A stretch of DNA of 39,075 bases from a virus, in IMG/VR virus record IMGVR_UViG_3300020020_000097, positions 1 to 39,075 of that record; one strand, given 5' to 3'. The position numbers and the translations under genes are program-made. This document shows, one piece after another, positions 1-5,779 of this stretch; the first letter of the stretch is position 1; every line of letters begins with the position of its first letter. The notes beneath the pieces are model-generated. The model was not told where the DNA came from and searched no databases. It was given only the letters and a program-made list of their open reading frames with translations.

Positions 1-136
1 TGATGTGGATGGGGGTGGCGATCGCGTCGGTGTCGCCGTTCCAGGGATTGTCGGGGTGCGGGTGGACCTGGTCGATGTCGACCAGGAGGGGGGCCAGGGA
101 TTCGTGGCCTTGGGCGAGTCCGCCGAGCGGGATCAT
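1..136 (-). CDS. ParB-like nuclease-domain protein, N-terminal fragment
   Basis: The first 45 codons of a leftward gene that runs off the left edge. The visible protein starts MIPLGGLAQGHE and then reads DIDQVHPHPDNPWNGDTDAI, which fits the start of the ParB/sulfiredoxin-type fold (pattern: hydrophobic strand, hP.NpR.gd, then i..si). ParB-like domains in phages bind or nick DNA, or accompany methyltransferases; the exact role here is unknown. ATG at 136 overlaps the methyltransferase stop (ATGA) and is preceded by AAGGAGCAACC, one of the two ribosome-binding motifs of this phage. Family call is from a short stretch only. Confidence 0.7.
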   Translation of the reverse strand, partial: MIPLGGLAQGHESLAPLLVDIDQVHPHPDNPWNGDTDAIATPIHI

Positions 137-837
137 GGTTGCTCCTTCAGGTTGGGCTCCAGGGTAGGGGTGCGGGCGTTGATCCAGTCCAGGAGACGGG
201 CGCCGATGTAGCGGGTGTAGGCGGGGGGGATGGCTTCGGACAGGCCGTCGCGGGTCATCCAGTCGATGCCCATGAGGGCTTTGCGGTCGCGTTGGGCGGG
301 CTTCAATCCCTTGTTGCGGGTGGGGGAGGTGGGGCCGTGGCCGTAGACGCCAGCGGTCTGGTGGGTGGTGCGGTAGCGCCAGCAGGCGCAGGGCAGGGGG
401 CGGAGCCAGACGTTGGACTCGAAGGCGCGGTGTCGTTTGAGCACCAGGGGTCCGTTGTCGTCGGACTCGGCGGTGAGGCCGAAGGCGGCCCCGCACAGGA
501 CGACGGGGCGGCGTAATGGTGCACCAGGGACGTTCTCGATGACCCAGGGAATGTCGAGGGCGGCCAGGAGGTCGCGGGTGGGGCCAACGAGGTCGGGGTA
601 GTCGCGGTCGGGGTGTAGGGGTCGGAGGATGCTGTACGCCTGGCAGGGGGGTGAGGCGTGGATGGCGTCGTAGCGGTGGCCGTATTCGGCGAGGAAGGCG
701 AGGGCGTCGGTGTGGATGAACCGTCCGGGGTAGCGGTCGGTGGGGTGGGTGTCGACGCCGGTGACGGTGAACCCGGCGTCTTGGTAGCCGCGCCCGGCGC
801 CACCTTCACCGCAGAACAGGTCGAGCAGGTGGGTCAC
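133..837 (-). CDS. C5-cytosine DNA methyltransferase
   Basis: A 234-residue protein predicted to methylate cytosine C5 in DNA using SAM. Motif I is at the very N-terminus (DLFCGEGGAGRGY, residues 6-18), motif IV carries the catalytic Cys in ASPPCQAYS (about residues 60-68), and the ENV motif follows (VIENVPG). The C-terminal IPPAYTRYIGARLL corresponds to motifs IX-X. At 234 residues it is short for the family, leaving a small target-recognition region, as in many actinophage 'DNA methylases'. GTG start at 837 overlaps the upstream RHH gene by 4 bases (GTGA). No cognate restriction gene is visible, so it is probably an orphan, perhaps for protection from host restriction or for regulation. Confidence 0.9.
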   Translation of the reverse strand: MTHLLDLFCGEGGAGRGYQDAGFTVTGVDTHPTDRYPGRFIHTDALAFLAEYGHRYDAIHASPPCQAYSILRPLHPDRDYPDLVGPTRDLLAALDIPWVIENVPGAPLRRPVVLCGAAFGLTAESDDNGPLVLKRHRAFESNVWLRPLPCACWRYRTTHQTAGVYGHGPTSPTRNKGLKPAQRDRKALMGIDWMTRDGLSEAIPPAYTRYIGARLLDWINARTPTLEPNLKEQP

Positions 838-1184
838 CGGTCTTCCTTCTCGGACCCGCAGTCGCAGACGTGGAGGTAGATCGGGACGCCTTGGTCGTGC
901 CGGAGGGGGGGTCCGATCTGCTTGTACCGGTGCAGGTGGCGGACCACGGACAGCGAGGCGCGGGGTACGTCGGCCACCGGGGGTGTGTCGGTGTATCCGG
1001 TGGGGACGGCGGGCATGGGGACTTCGATGGTGTCGGGGCCGAGGTGGTCGCGGATCAGGTCGCGGATGTAGGCGGATCGGGTGAGGTCGCCGCGTGCGTG
1101 GTCGACGAGGTCGAGGAGGGTGGGGGTGAGGCGGATGCGGAGGTCGACGGATGCGGCTTCGGTGGATTCGCGTGGTCTCGCCAT
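834..1184 (-). CDS. Ribbon-helix-helix DNA-binding protein (RHH1)
   Basis: A 116-residue protein. Residues 12-48 look like an RHH (CopG/Arc-type) fold: a strand VDLRIRLT, helix LLDLVDHARG, then RSAYIRDLIRDHL. The C-terminus ends VCDCGSEKEDR, a possible metal site. The start MARPR is chosen because the paralogue upstream (1258-1425) also starts MARPR, and because the reading frame further upstream runs through tandem repeat boxes. There is no Shine-Dalgarno sequence; TATTGT lies 7 bases before ATG, suggesting a leaderless transcript. It is first in a unit with the methyltransferase and ParB-like genes and probably represses its own promoter through the repeats at 1186-1254 (inference). Confidence 0.8.
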   Translation of the reverse strand: MARPRESTEAASVDLRIRLTPTLLDLVDHARGDLTRSAYIRDLIRDHLGPDTIEVPMPAVPTGYTDTPPVADVPRASLSVVRHLHRYKQIGPPLRHDQGVPIYLHVCDCGSEKEDR

Positions 1185-1185
1185 A

Positions 1186-1254
1186 TGTCCCACAATACTC
1201 CCTGCCGGAGGGTTTTGTCCCACAATACTTCCCTGCCGATGGGTTTTGTGGGAC
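1186..1254 (-). promoter_or_regulatory. Tandem operator boxes and promoter before RHH1
   Basis: Two direct repeats of about 30 bp on the plus strand, 1186-1215 and 1216-1246, each beginning TGTCCCACAATACT and ending GGGTTT. They are followed by an inverted half-copy TGTGGGAC at 1247-1254. On the minus strand TATTGT (1197-1192) could be a -10, with GGGACA 18 bases upstream as a weak -35. Transcription would then begin at or near the RHH1 ATG. The spacing is about three helical turns. This is a likely autoregulatory site for an RHH protein; binding is inferred. Confidence 0.65.
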
Positions 1255-1257
1255 GTA

Positions 1258-1425
1258 TCAGGTGTCGCCAGGACGCCTGTCGTCGAGGGCCTGGACCAGC
1301 CGCCGCAGGTAGGTAGACCTGCCCATCCGGCCCCGCAACCGGTCGACCTTTTCCACCTCTCGGGCGGACAACTTCACCGTCACCGGAACCGTGTGCGCCG
1401 TAGACCCCATGCGTGGTCGTGCCAT
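1258..1425 (-). CDS. Small ribbon-helix-helix protein (RHH2)
   Basis: A 55-residue protein that is almost entirely one RHH domain: strand VPVTVKLS (13-20), helix REVEKVDRLRG, then RSTYLRRLVQAL. It resembles RHH1 in its MARPR start and in the RS.Y.R.L core, so the two are probably paralogues. The frame is open upstream, but there it is made of the operator repeats (each encodes VWVYR), so the start at 1425 is preferred. No Shine-Dalgarno sequence is present; TACCGT lies 6 bases before ATG. It would act as a dimeric DNA-binding regulator; its targets may be the boxes at 1433-1505 and 13751-13779. Confidence 0.72.
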   Translation of the reverse strand: MARPRMGSTAHTVPVTVKLSAREVEKVDRLRGRMGRSTYLRRLVQALDDRRPGDT

Positions 1426-1431
1426 CCAGTT

Positions 1432-1505
1432 ACGGTACACCCAAACCCTACGCGCGAAACACGATACGCACATCCCGTATTCAGAGGTGCGGTACACCCA
1501 AACCC
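1432..1505 (-). promoter_or_regulatory. Direct-repeat operator region before RHH2
   Basis: The 16-bp sequence CGGTACACCCAAACCC occurs at 1433-1448 and 1490-1505 (plus strand), 57 bases apart. Read on the minus strand each is GGGTTTGGGTGTACCG. In the promoter-proximal copy TACCGT (1437-1432) is placed like a -10 box for a leaderless RHH2 mRNA. A close relative of the distal copy lies at 13751-13779. The role as operator is inferred. Confidence 0.55.
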
Positions 1506-1682
1506 CCCACACACAGTTTCCCCAGGTCACAACGGGTAGCGACCCCTCCGGGGGCTGCGCCGGGGGAGTGACGGACGTCACCCCTTCCCGGCCTCCGAGG
1601 AATGGACAAAGCCGGACTTCCTTGAGTCAGCCGGACCCCGGTCCGGTGTGGTGCACGTCACACGGCCAGGAGCCCTGTTGGG
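1506..1682. other. Non-coding divergent control region
   Basis: No gene is seen between the leftward RHH unit and the rightward promoter. It holds two short dyads that could be operators: GTGAC-GGAC-GTCAC at 1568-1581 and a perfect 16-bp palindrome CCGGACC-CC-GGTCCGG at 1631-1646, which lies 37 bases before the -35 of the rightward promoter. A run of C residues follows the distal RHH2 box. Confidence 0.5.
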
Positions 1683-1711
1683 TTGACCCCGTTGACCCCG
1701 TGGGGTAGAGT
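1683..1711 (+). promoter_or_regulatory. Strong rightward sigma70-type promoter
   Basis: TTGACC (1683-1688) and TAGAGT (1706-1711) are separated by exactly 17 bases. A second TTGACC begins 9 bases after the first (1692-1697), the same arrangement as in the promoter at 3188-3217. Transcription would start near 1718 and read into the gene at 1803, with an untranslated leader of about 85 bases that contains a short hairpin around 1732-1751. Confidence 0.75.
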
Positions 1712-1802
1712 TGCTCTTGTTGGGGGGGACGGATCACCAAAGGGTGGTCGCTCCCCGACACGCTCGGCGGCTACCAGGTCGCTGGCAGGAAGGCACATCA
1801 CC

Positions 1803-2522
1803 ATGAAGAGCACCACGAAGAAGGCGGCAGCGCCCCGCGTCAAGGCAGAGGTCTCGGCCCCGGCCTCGGAGTTCGAGTCGATGCGGGCAGCCGCCCTGGT
1901 CGAGCAGGACCCGGACACGGCGGCGGCCTACGCCAGGGAGGCGCTGGCCGAGTTCATCACCGCTGAGCAGGCGGGCGAGCGGGCAGCCGTCATCGCATCG
2001 TTCGCGGCCTACCGGTGCCTGAAGGCCGGAATCCTGGTCGAGGGCAAGAAGCCCGAGGACGCGGCCGAAGGCGTCATGGACGCGGCCGAGTACGCGGCGG
2101 CCTGGATCACCCCGAAGCACCCCGAGGGTGTCAGCAAGGCGTCCGTCACCACGTGGCTCCGGGCGGGCGAGGCTTTCGCGCTCGGGCTCGACCCCGAGTC
2201 CAAGCCCGCCTACGCGCTCCTCGGCGGCCTCGCGCAGTCCTCGGCCTGGGTCGAGCAGCGCAAGGCGCTGAAGGAGGCCGACCCCGAGGCCATCACGGTC
2301 GAGGTCGTCGAGGCCGCCGTCGAGGTCGCCCGCGAGAAGGAGGTCGCCCGCAAGGCGGCTGCCAAGGCCAAGAAGGCCGAGCAGTCCGCCAAGGACGCGG
2401 CCGAGCCCAAGTCCCCGCTCGCGGCCATCCAGGCCATCCTCGCGGGGATGCCGGTCGAGGAGGCGCACGCGCTCCTCGCCGAGGCTGGCGCGTGGCTCGA
2501 CTCCGAGGCCGAGGCGGCCTGA
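1803..2522 (+). CDS. Alanine-rich protein with possible HTH, first gene of the rightward unit
   Basis: A 239-residue protein not recognised with certainty. It is very rich in Ala, Glu and Lys. Residues about 108-124 (GVSKASVTTWLRAGEAF) look like a helix-turn-helix core, and residues 170-205 form a charged helical, probably coiled, stretch with many AK and AE pairs. The start at 1803 is preferred because AGGAAGG lies 10 or so bases upstream; the frame is open back to 1683 but that part contains the promoter. It is transcribed alone between a strong promoter and the hairpin at 2529-2554, so it is probably made early and in quantity. A DNA-binding role is likely but not shown. Confidence 0.8.
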   Translation: MKSTTKKAAAPRVKAEVSAPASEFESMRAAALVEQDPDTAAAYAREALAEFITAEQAGERAAVIASFAAYRCLKAGILVEGKKPEDAAEGVMDAAEYAAAWITPKHPEGVSKASVTTWLRAGEAFALGLDPESKPAYALLGGLAQSSAWVEQRKALKEADPEAITVEVVEAAVEVAREKEVARKAAAKAKKAEQSAKDAAEPKSPLAAIQAILAGMPVEEAHALLAEAGAWLDSEAEAA

Positions 2523-2528
2523 TCCACT

Positions 2529-2554
2529 GGGAGGCCCGCTCGGGCGGGCCTCCC
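2529..2554 (+). terminator. Hairpin terminator after the first gene
   Basis: Perfect 11-bp GC stem 2529-2539/2544-2554 (GGGAGGCCCGC) with a TCGG tetraloop, directly after the stop at 2522. There is no U-tract (CTCCCCCTCC follows), as is common in GC-rich actinobacterial phages. Confidence 0.65.
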
Positions 2555-2612
2555 TCCCCCTCCCCCTCGTTCGCGTAGGCGTGTCCGGTGCAAGTCCGGG
2601 CGAGGTGGGCGA

Positions 2613-2631
2613 GGACCAGCGCCGCTGGTCC
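2613..2631 (+). other. Hairpin in the leader of the zinc-ribbon gene pair
   Basis: GGACCAGC and GCTGGTCC pair around a GCC loop, ending 5 bases before GAAAGG, the ribosome-binding site of the gene at 2651. The rest of 2555-2650 is non-coding. The hairpin could protect the mRNA 5' end or affect initiation; no evidence favours either. Confidence 0.4.
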
Positions 2632-2650
2632 CGTACGAAAGGCATCCCTG

Positions 2651-2827
2651 ATGTTCGGAACCTGTACCCACTGCGAGGCCACCTGCAAGCGCGTGTTCCT
2701 CGTCCGCCACGGCGACACGGGCGGCATGTGCGCGGCCTGCATCGCCGTCGTCTTCCCGCCGGTCTGGCACGAGGCGGACCTCCACCCCGCGAAGCACCGG
2801 CGCTCCATGCAGGCGGTCACCCGATGA
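2651..2827 (+). CDS. Small zinc-ribbon protein
   Basis: A 58-residue protein starting MFGTCTHCEATCKR, with a second pair CAAC near residue 30. The CTHC...CAAC arrangement is a likely four-Cys zinc ribbon. A His/Lys/Arg-rich tail (HPAKHRRSMQ) follows. Function is unknown. The start at 2651 is preferred over GTG 2588 because GAAAGGCATCCCTG precedes it; the longer frame would add 21 residues with no ribosome-binding site. It overlaps the next gene by 4 bases (ATGA), so the two zinc proteins are translationally coupled. Confidence 0.75.
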   Translation: MFGTCTHCEATCKRVFLVRHGDTGGMCAACIAVVFPPVWHEADLHPAKHRRSMQAVTR

Positions 2828-2958
2828 CCTGCGAGTCGTGCTGGTCACGGGCCGGAAAGCCCGTCTGCGTCGATGACGACATGGAGACGTACATGTGCGG
2901 GCCATGCCGCAAGGCGCTCGCGCAGTCCGGCTTCTCCATCGTCGTGATGGACCTGTGA
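2824..2958 (+). CDS. 44-residue zinc-finger microprotein
   Basis: Reads MTCESCWSRAGKPVC... with CESC and, at residues 25-28, CGPC, so two CxxC knuckles about 20 residues apart, typical of a minimal zinc ribbon. The C-terminus is a hydrophobic strand (FSIVVMDL). The ATG overlaps the previous stop (ATGA). It is the last gene before a strong hairpin. Function unknown; it may act with the preceding zinc-ribbon protein or bind a host protein. Confidence 0.7.
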   Translation: MTCESCWSRAGKPVCVDDDMETYMCGPCRKALAQSGFSIVVMDL

Positions 2959-2962
2959 GCCT

Positions 2963-2996
2963 GAAGCCCTCGGCCTCTTCGGAGGCCGGGGGCTTC
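2963..2996 (+). terminator. 15-bp-stem terminator with TTCG loop
   Basis: GAAGCCCTCGGCCTC (2963-2977) pairs with GAGGCCGGGGGCTTC (2982-2996) with one T-G wobble, closed by a stable TTCG tetraloop. It sits 5 bases after the stop at 2958. No U-tract follows. Confidence 0.75.
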
Positions 2997-3120
2997 GGCG
3001 CGTCCGGAGTCCGGCTGCTCGGAGGCCGGGAAGTCCGGACGCTGGCGCGGTCCGGCTGCGCGGCTGGCGCGGCCGGGCCGGAGGCCGGGGCTTCCAGCCG
3101 ATCAGTGCGGCTGGCGCAGC
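2980..3120. repeat. Degenerate GC repeats in a 338-bp intergenic region
   Basis: Between the terminator at 2963-2996 and the repeats at 3127 no gene is seen. CGGAGGCCGGG occurs three times (2980-2990, 3020-3030, 3079-3089). The third copy continues as GGCTTC, like the right arm of the terminator, so the region may have grown by copying of terminator arms. GTCCGG and GCTGGCGC also recur. Confidence 0.5.
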
Positions 3121-3126
3121 CATCAC

Positions 3127-3166
3127 GTCAACCAACCGGCACGTCAACCAGCCGCGCCGTCAACCA
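3127..3166. repeat. Three CGTCAACCA-type repeats at 16-bp spacing
   Basis: GTCAACCA starts at 3127, 3143 and 3159, exactly 16 bases apart. Its complement GGTTGAC appears twice in the promoter that follows (3187 and 3196). This looks like an operator array shared with the promoter -35 region. Confidence 0.55.
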
Positions 3167-3187
3167 ACTCGGCCCTCCATACCGGGG

Positions 3188-3217
3188 TTGACCTGGTTGA
3201 CCTAGGTGTGGTAGAAT
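3188..3217 (+). promoter_or_regulatory. Rightward sigma70-type promoter
   Basis: TTGACC (3188-3193), 18 bases, TAGAAT (3212-3217), with an extended TGG before the -10. A second TTGACC starts 9 bases after the first, as in the 1683 promoter. The leader to 3296 includes a short hairpin (GAGAGG/CCTCTC near 3230-3247). It serves the gene at 3297 and probably the coupled operon up to 5882. Confidence 0.8.
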
Positions 3218-3296
3218 AGAGATAGCGGGGAGAGGTAAGCCCTCTCGCCGCCGACCACGGACAGTCACCCTGTCCCACCCCACGAAAGGCATCCCG

Positions 3297-3701
3297 ATGA
3301 ACAAGCACGCCCTGATCTACCGCGCCAGCCTGGCTGGCGCAGCGGTGGTCGCCATCCTGATCGGCACCGCCACCGCCCTCACCGAGGCCGCGCACGCCGA
3401 CGACTTCACCCCCGGTGTCCGCCTGGTCCAGCCGTACGGCGGCTGCAAGGAAGCGATCGACTACCCGCACTCCGACGGCGCCGACTGGTGCCGAGCCCAC
3501 GGCTGGACCGTGACCCGCCGCATCGTGATCCGGCCCGACCGCTGGGTCCTGGCCCACCGCCTCCCGGTGTGCATCGACGGTGAGACCGACACCCCCTGCC
3601 GCTGGAACTTCGGCGGCGGCCAGCCCCACGGCAACGGCGAAGGCCGGGCCTACTGGGTCAACTCCGCCGGGGTCCTCCGCTTCGTCGAGGGCATGGCGTG
3701 A
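3297..3701 (+). CDS. Secreted small protein with signal peptide
   Basis: A 134-residue protein with a Sec signal peptide: basic MNKHALIYR, hydrophobic AGAAVVAILIG, and a likely cleavage after AAHA at about residue 34. The mature part of about 100 residues holds four cysteines (GGCKEA, DWCRAH, PVCIDG, TPCRWN), consistent with two disulfides outside the cell. It has several aromatic residues and a GGGQPHGNGEG loop. Function is not recognised; a role at the host envelope (for example superinfection exclusion) is only a possibility. It follows a strong promoter and has the ribosome site GAAAGGCATCCCG. The downstream gene overlaps it by 4 bases. Confidence 0.85.
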   Translation: MNKHALIYRASLAGAAVVAILIGTATALTEAAHADDFTPGVRLVQPYGGCKEAIDYPHSDGADWCRAHGWTVTRRIVIRPDRWVLAHRLPVCIDGETDTPCRWNFGGGQPHGNGEGRAYWVNSAGVLRFVEGMA

Positions 3702-3841
3702 CCCCGCACGCAGCCGCCTGGCAGGCGGCGATCAGGCTGGCGAACGATCGGCCCGAGCCCGGCGACGAGGAAAGGTTGGCGGCGGTCGGCTGCATCTGCA
3801 ACCACTGCCTCGACCGGGCGTACCGGGAGGCCGGGTCATGA
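3698..3841 (+). CDS. 47-residue protein with CxCxxC motif
   Basis: GTG start overlapping the upstream stop (GTGA), stop overlapping the next ATG (ATGA). The protein ends in GCICNHCLDRAYREAG, a CxCxxC motif that could bind zinc. The first half is Ala-rich and helical (AAAWQAAIRLAND). Coupling on both sides and the Cys motif support it as a real gene. Function unknown. Confidence 0.65.
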   Translation: MTPHAAAWQAAIRLANDRPEPGDEERLAAVGCICNHCLDRAYREAGS

Positions 3842-4023
3842 CCATCGCCCGCATGTGCCACCGGACCTGGCCCTCGAAGCACGGCGGCGTCAACCTGTGC
3901 CTGCTCCGGCACGGACACGGCGGCACCCGCTGCATCGACCGTGTCAGCAATGTCTCCCACCCGACGGCGGACACCTCGCCGTCGATGTGGGACCGGGTCC
4001 AAGCCCGGCTGCAAGGTTCCTGA
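3838..4023 (+). CDS. Hypothetical 61-residue Cys/His protein
   Basis: Starts MTIARMCHRTWPSKHGG, with C7, C21 and C32 and clustered histidines (LLRHGHGGTRC). The arrangement C..H...H.....C...H.H....C could form a metal site but matches no family I recognise. ATGA overlap with the previous gene. The second half is Ser/Thr-rich. Function unknown. Confidence 0.65.
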   Translation: MTIARMCHRTWPSKHGGVNLCLLRHGHGGTRCIDRVSNVSHPTADTSPSMWDRVQARLQGS

Positions 4024-4054
4024 ATCACCACCCCACAACGAAAGGCATCCCGCC

Positions 4055-4378
4055 ATGAACCACTTCACCATCGACCGGGACTCGGTCGAGATGGCCGACC
4101 TGGCCCACGCCCTCCGGGGCCGGGCCAACGCGGCCAGCGGCTACCACGCACAGCAGACCGGCGGCACCTACGGTGCAGCCGCCGCCGCACACCGACTGGC
4201 CCTGGCTTGTGGCATCGCCACCGCCAACCGGGTCCACTTCTCCGTCGCCATGGAGGCGGCCGAGCGGATCGTCGAGGAGTGCATCGACAACGGGGAGAAC
4301 ACCACCTACCAGATCGAGCAGGTGTTCTGTCCCGGCAACCCGTACGACATGCCGTTCACCATCGAGGTGACGGCATGA
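4055..4378 (+). CDS. Hypothetical 107-residue helical protein
   Basis: Not recognised. The N-terminal two thirds is Ala-rich and probably helical (ADLAHALRGRANAA, AAAAAHRLALACG, MEAAERIVEECIDNG); the end is a strand-like PFTIEVTA. The start is fixed by CGAAAGGCATCCCGCC before ATG 4055. It is the first gene after a 31-base gap and starts a run of genes coupled by overlaps down to 5882. Function unknown. Confidence 0.75.
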   Translation: MNHFTIDRDSVEMADLAHALRGRANAASGYHAQQTGGTYGAAAAAHRLALACGIATANRVHFSVAMEAAERIVEECIDNGENTTYQIEQVFCPGNPYDMPFTIEVTA

Positions 4379-4641
4379 GCGAGCGCGACCTGCGGCTGCG
4401 GCTGGCCCGCATCCTCACCTTCGCCACGGACTGCGTCCCCGCCCACGCCACCGAGTGCGCGGACGCGCTGATCAAAGCCGGGGTCCGGCTTCCCGACGAC
4501 ACGCCGGTGGACCGGATCACAGGCCGGGTCGCCACCGTCTGGACCCCGCCCGAGGACCGGGTCACCCGGGACCAGTGGCACGCCATCATGACGGTCGCCA
4601 ACCTGCCCGGGTACGGCAGCATCCTGAAGGGTGGCGAGTGA
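4375..4641 (+). CDS. Hypothetical 88-residue protein
   Basis: ATGA overlap with the gene before it and TGATG overlap with the gene after it. It begins MSERDLRLRLARIL, an amphipathic helix, and has several short helices followed by a Gly/Pro-rich end. No motif is recognised. High use of GC-ending codons and coupling support coding. Function unknown. Confidence 0.7.
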   Translation: MSERDLRLRLARILTFATDCVPAHATECADALIKAGVRLPDDTPVDRITGRVATVWTPPEDRVTRDQWHAIMTVANLPGYGSILKGGE

Positions 4642-4907
4642 TGGCGCTGTGCACACAGGTCACCGACGCTGGGACCGACCAGCCTCGCCGAGTCCGGTGG
4701 GGCTGGTGGCACGTCGAGTGCATGACCGACGCCGCCCGTGCCCACATCCCCGGAGCAGCCGACCTGCCGCTGCTCGAACTCTGGTCGCACCCGTCGCTGG
4801 GCAACGGGCTGATCATCGAGTACCCGGTGGGGTTCAAGGACCCGGTCGATGGTGAGGTGTTCATCCTCAACCAGGGCGATCGGCTCGACGTGTGGAGGGA
4901 CCGGTGA
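4641..4907 (+). CDS. Hypothetical 88-residue protein
   Basis: Starts at the TGATG junction with the preceding gene. Contains WGWWHVECMTDAARAH and, near the C-terminus, GEVFILNQGDRLDVWRDR. The two cysteines are far apart and no zinc motif is evident. The strand-rich second half suggests a small beta fold. The next gene starts inside its stop (GTGA). Function unknown. Confidence 0.7.
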   Translation: MALCTQVTDAGTDQPRRVRWGWWHVECMTDAARAHIPGAADLPLLELWSHPSLGNGLIIEYPVGFKDPVDGEVFILNQGDRLDVWRDR

Positions 4908-5164
4908 GTTTCCTCCAGACAGGCAGGCTGCCCGAGCCCATCCCGAAGCACCGCCTCGACAGCCTGGTGGAGTTCACCTCCGGCGTGGTCGGGTGGGAGC
5001 GGCAGCCCCACGGCGGGTCGGTCCCGATCCACGCCCCGCTCGACCAGCCGTACTGGCTGTGGTACTGCCGGTGCGGTGTGGTCGGTGGGCGCAGGCCCAG
5101 TGCTGAGGTGGCCGAGCGTGCCCACCAGCAGCACGTCGAGCGAATGACGGAGGCCGGGACATGA
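4904..5164 (+). CDS. Hypothetical 86-residue protein
   Basis: GTG start at 4904 in a GTGA overlap with GGAGGG just upstream; an in-frame GTG at 4892 lacks such a site. The protein has a Trp/Tyr-rich centre ending YWLWYCRCG and a helical C-terminus (AEVAERAHQQHVERMTEAG). The CRC pair might bind metal with nearby histidines. Function unknown. Confidence 0.7.
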   Translation: MSFLQTGRLPEPIPKHRLDSLVEFTSGVVGWERQPHGGSVPIHAPLDQPYWLWYCRCGVVGGRRPSAEVAERAHQQHVERMTEAGT

Positions 5165-5334
5165 GCCGGGAGCACGAGACTTCCACCGGTCTGATCGTGT
5201 GCCTGCTGGTGGTGCTGGTCGCGGTCGTCGGCCTCGCCAGCAGCGAGCGTGACGAAGGCCGGTGGCGGCAGCCGCCTGATTGCACCGAGTCCACCCCGCC
5301 GTGCACCGACAGCGACGGGAGCGTAGTCCCGTGA
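5161..5334 (+). CDS. 57-residue single-span membrane protein
   Basis: MSREHETSTG precedes one clear membrane span, LIVCLLVVLVAVVGLA (about residues 11-26), followed by a polar tail of about 30 residues with two cysteines (PDCTES, PPCTDS) that could form a disulfide if outside. Coupled on both sides by ATGA and GTGA overlaps. A small membrane protein of unknown function; superinfection exclusion or envelope modification is possible, but nothing in the sequence shows it. Confidence 0.7.
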   Translation: MSREHETSTGLIVCLLVVLVAVVGLASSERDEGRWRQPPDCTESTPPCTDSDGSVVP

Positions 5335-5609
5335 GGGCCGGGGACGACCGTCCGGCTACGGTGCGCGACACCGCCACGGTCAGCGTCAGCGCGCCGGTCG
5401 ATGGGACGCGTCGGCGTAAGCGTCGGACGCAGGCTGCATCGTCAATGAACAGCCGCCTGACCAGGATCACCGTGGACCCACAGGTGTGGGCAGCGGCGCT
5501 GGACCTGGCGGGTGGTGACGCCGCCCGGATCGAGGTCCATTCCAGTACCAACGTCACGATCCACAACAAGCCGTGGCGTATCACCAAGAACAGGAAGGAC
5601 GGGGCATGA
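5331..5609 (+). CDS. Hypothetical basic 92-residue protein
   Basis: GTG start in a GTGA overlap. The N-terminal half is polar with a strongly basic patch (GTRRRKRRTQAA, about residues 24-35). The C-terminal half alternates strands and turns (LTRITVDPQVWAAALDLAG, NVTIHNKPWRITK). The basic patch suggests nucleic-acid binding. The next gene overlaps by 4 bases. Function unknown. Confidence 0.65.
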   Translation: MRAGDDRPATVRDTATVSVSAPVDGTRRRKRRTQAASSMNSRLTRITVDPQVWAAALDLAGGDAARIEVHSSTNVTIHNKPWRITKNRKDGA

Positions 5610-5779
5610 GCACCCTGGGGAAGTGCGACTCCTGCGAGGAGTTGTCTGTGGTGACCGTGAACGGGGACCGAGGTTGCGTCAGGCACCTGACTCCGACGAT
5701 GCGCGAGGTGCTGTCCGGGATCGCGGTCGCCATGATCCATGGTGCGGAGCGGGGGCCGCGTCGTGACCGCCGCCGCTAG
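5606..5779 (+). CDS. 57-residue CxxC protein
   Basis: Begins MSTLGKCDSCEELSVV and has a further Cys at about residue 24 (GCVRHL) with His, so CxxC...CxxH could form a treble-clef-like zinc site. It ends RGPRRDRRR. Ribosome site AGGAAGGAC, ATGA overlap with the upstream gene, and a 17-base overlap with the downstream one. Function unknown. Confidence 0.7.
   Translation: MSTLGKCDSCEELSVVTVNGDRGCVRHLTPTMREVLSGIAVAMIHGAERGPRRDRRR

Noticed and set aside
2562-2608. TCCGG-TGCAAGT-CCGGG looks like a tRNA T-arm, flanked by CCCCTCG and CGAGGTG like an acceptor stem; also recalls the start of a cobalamin riboswitch.
   Set aside because: Only about 14 bases separate the 5' acceptor-like strand from the T-like arm, so there is no room for D and anticodon arms; riboswitch core elements beyond this piece are missing.
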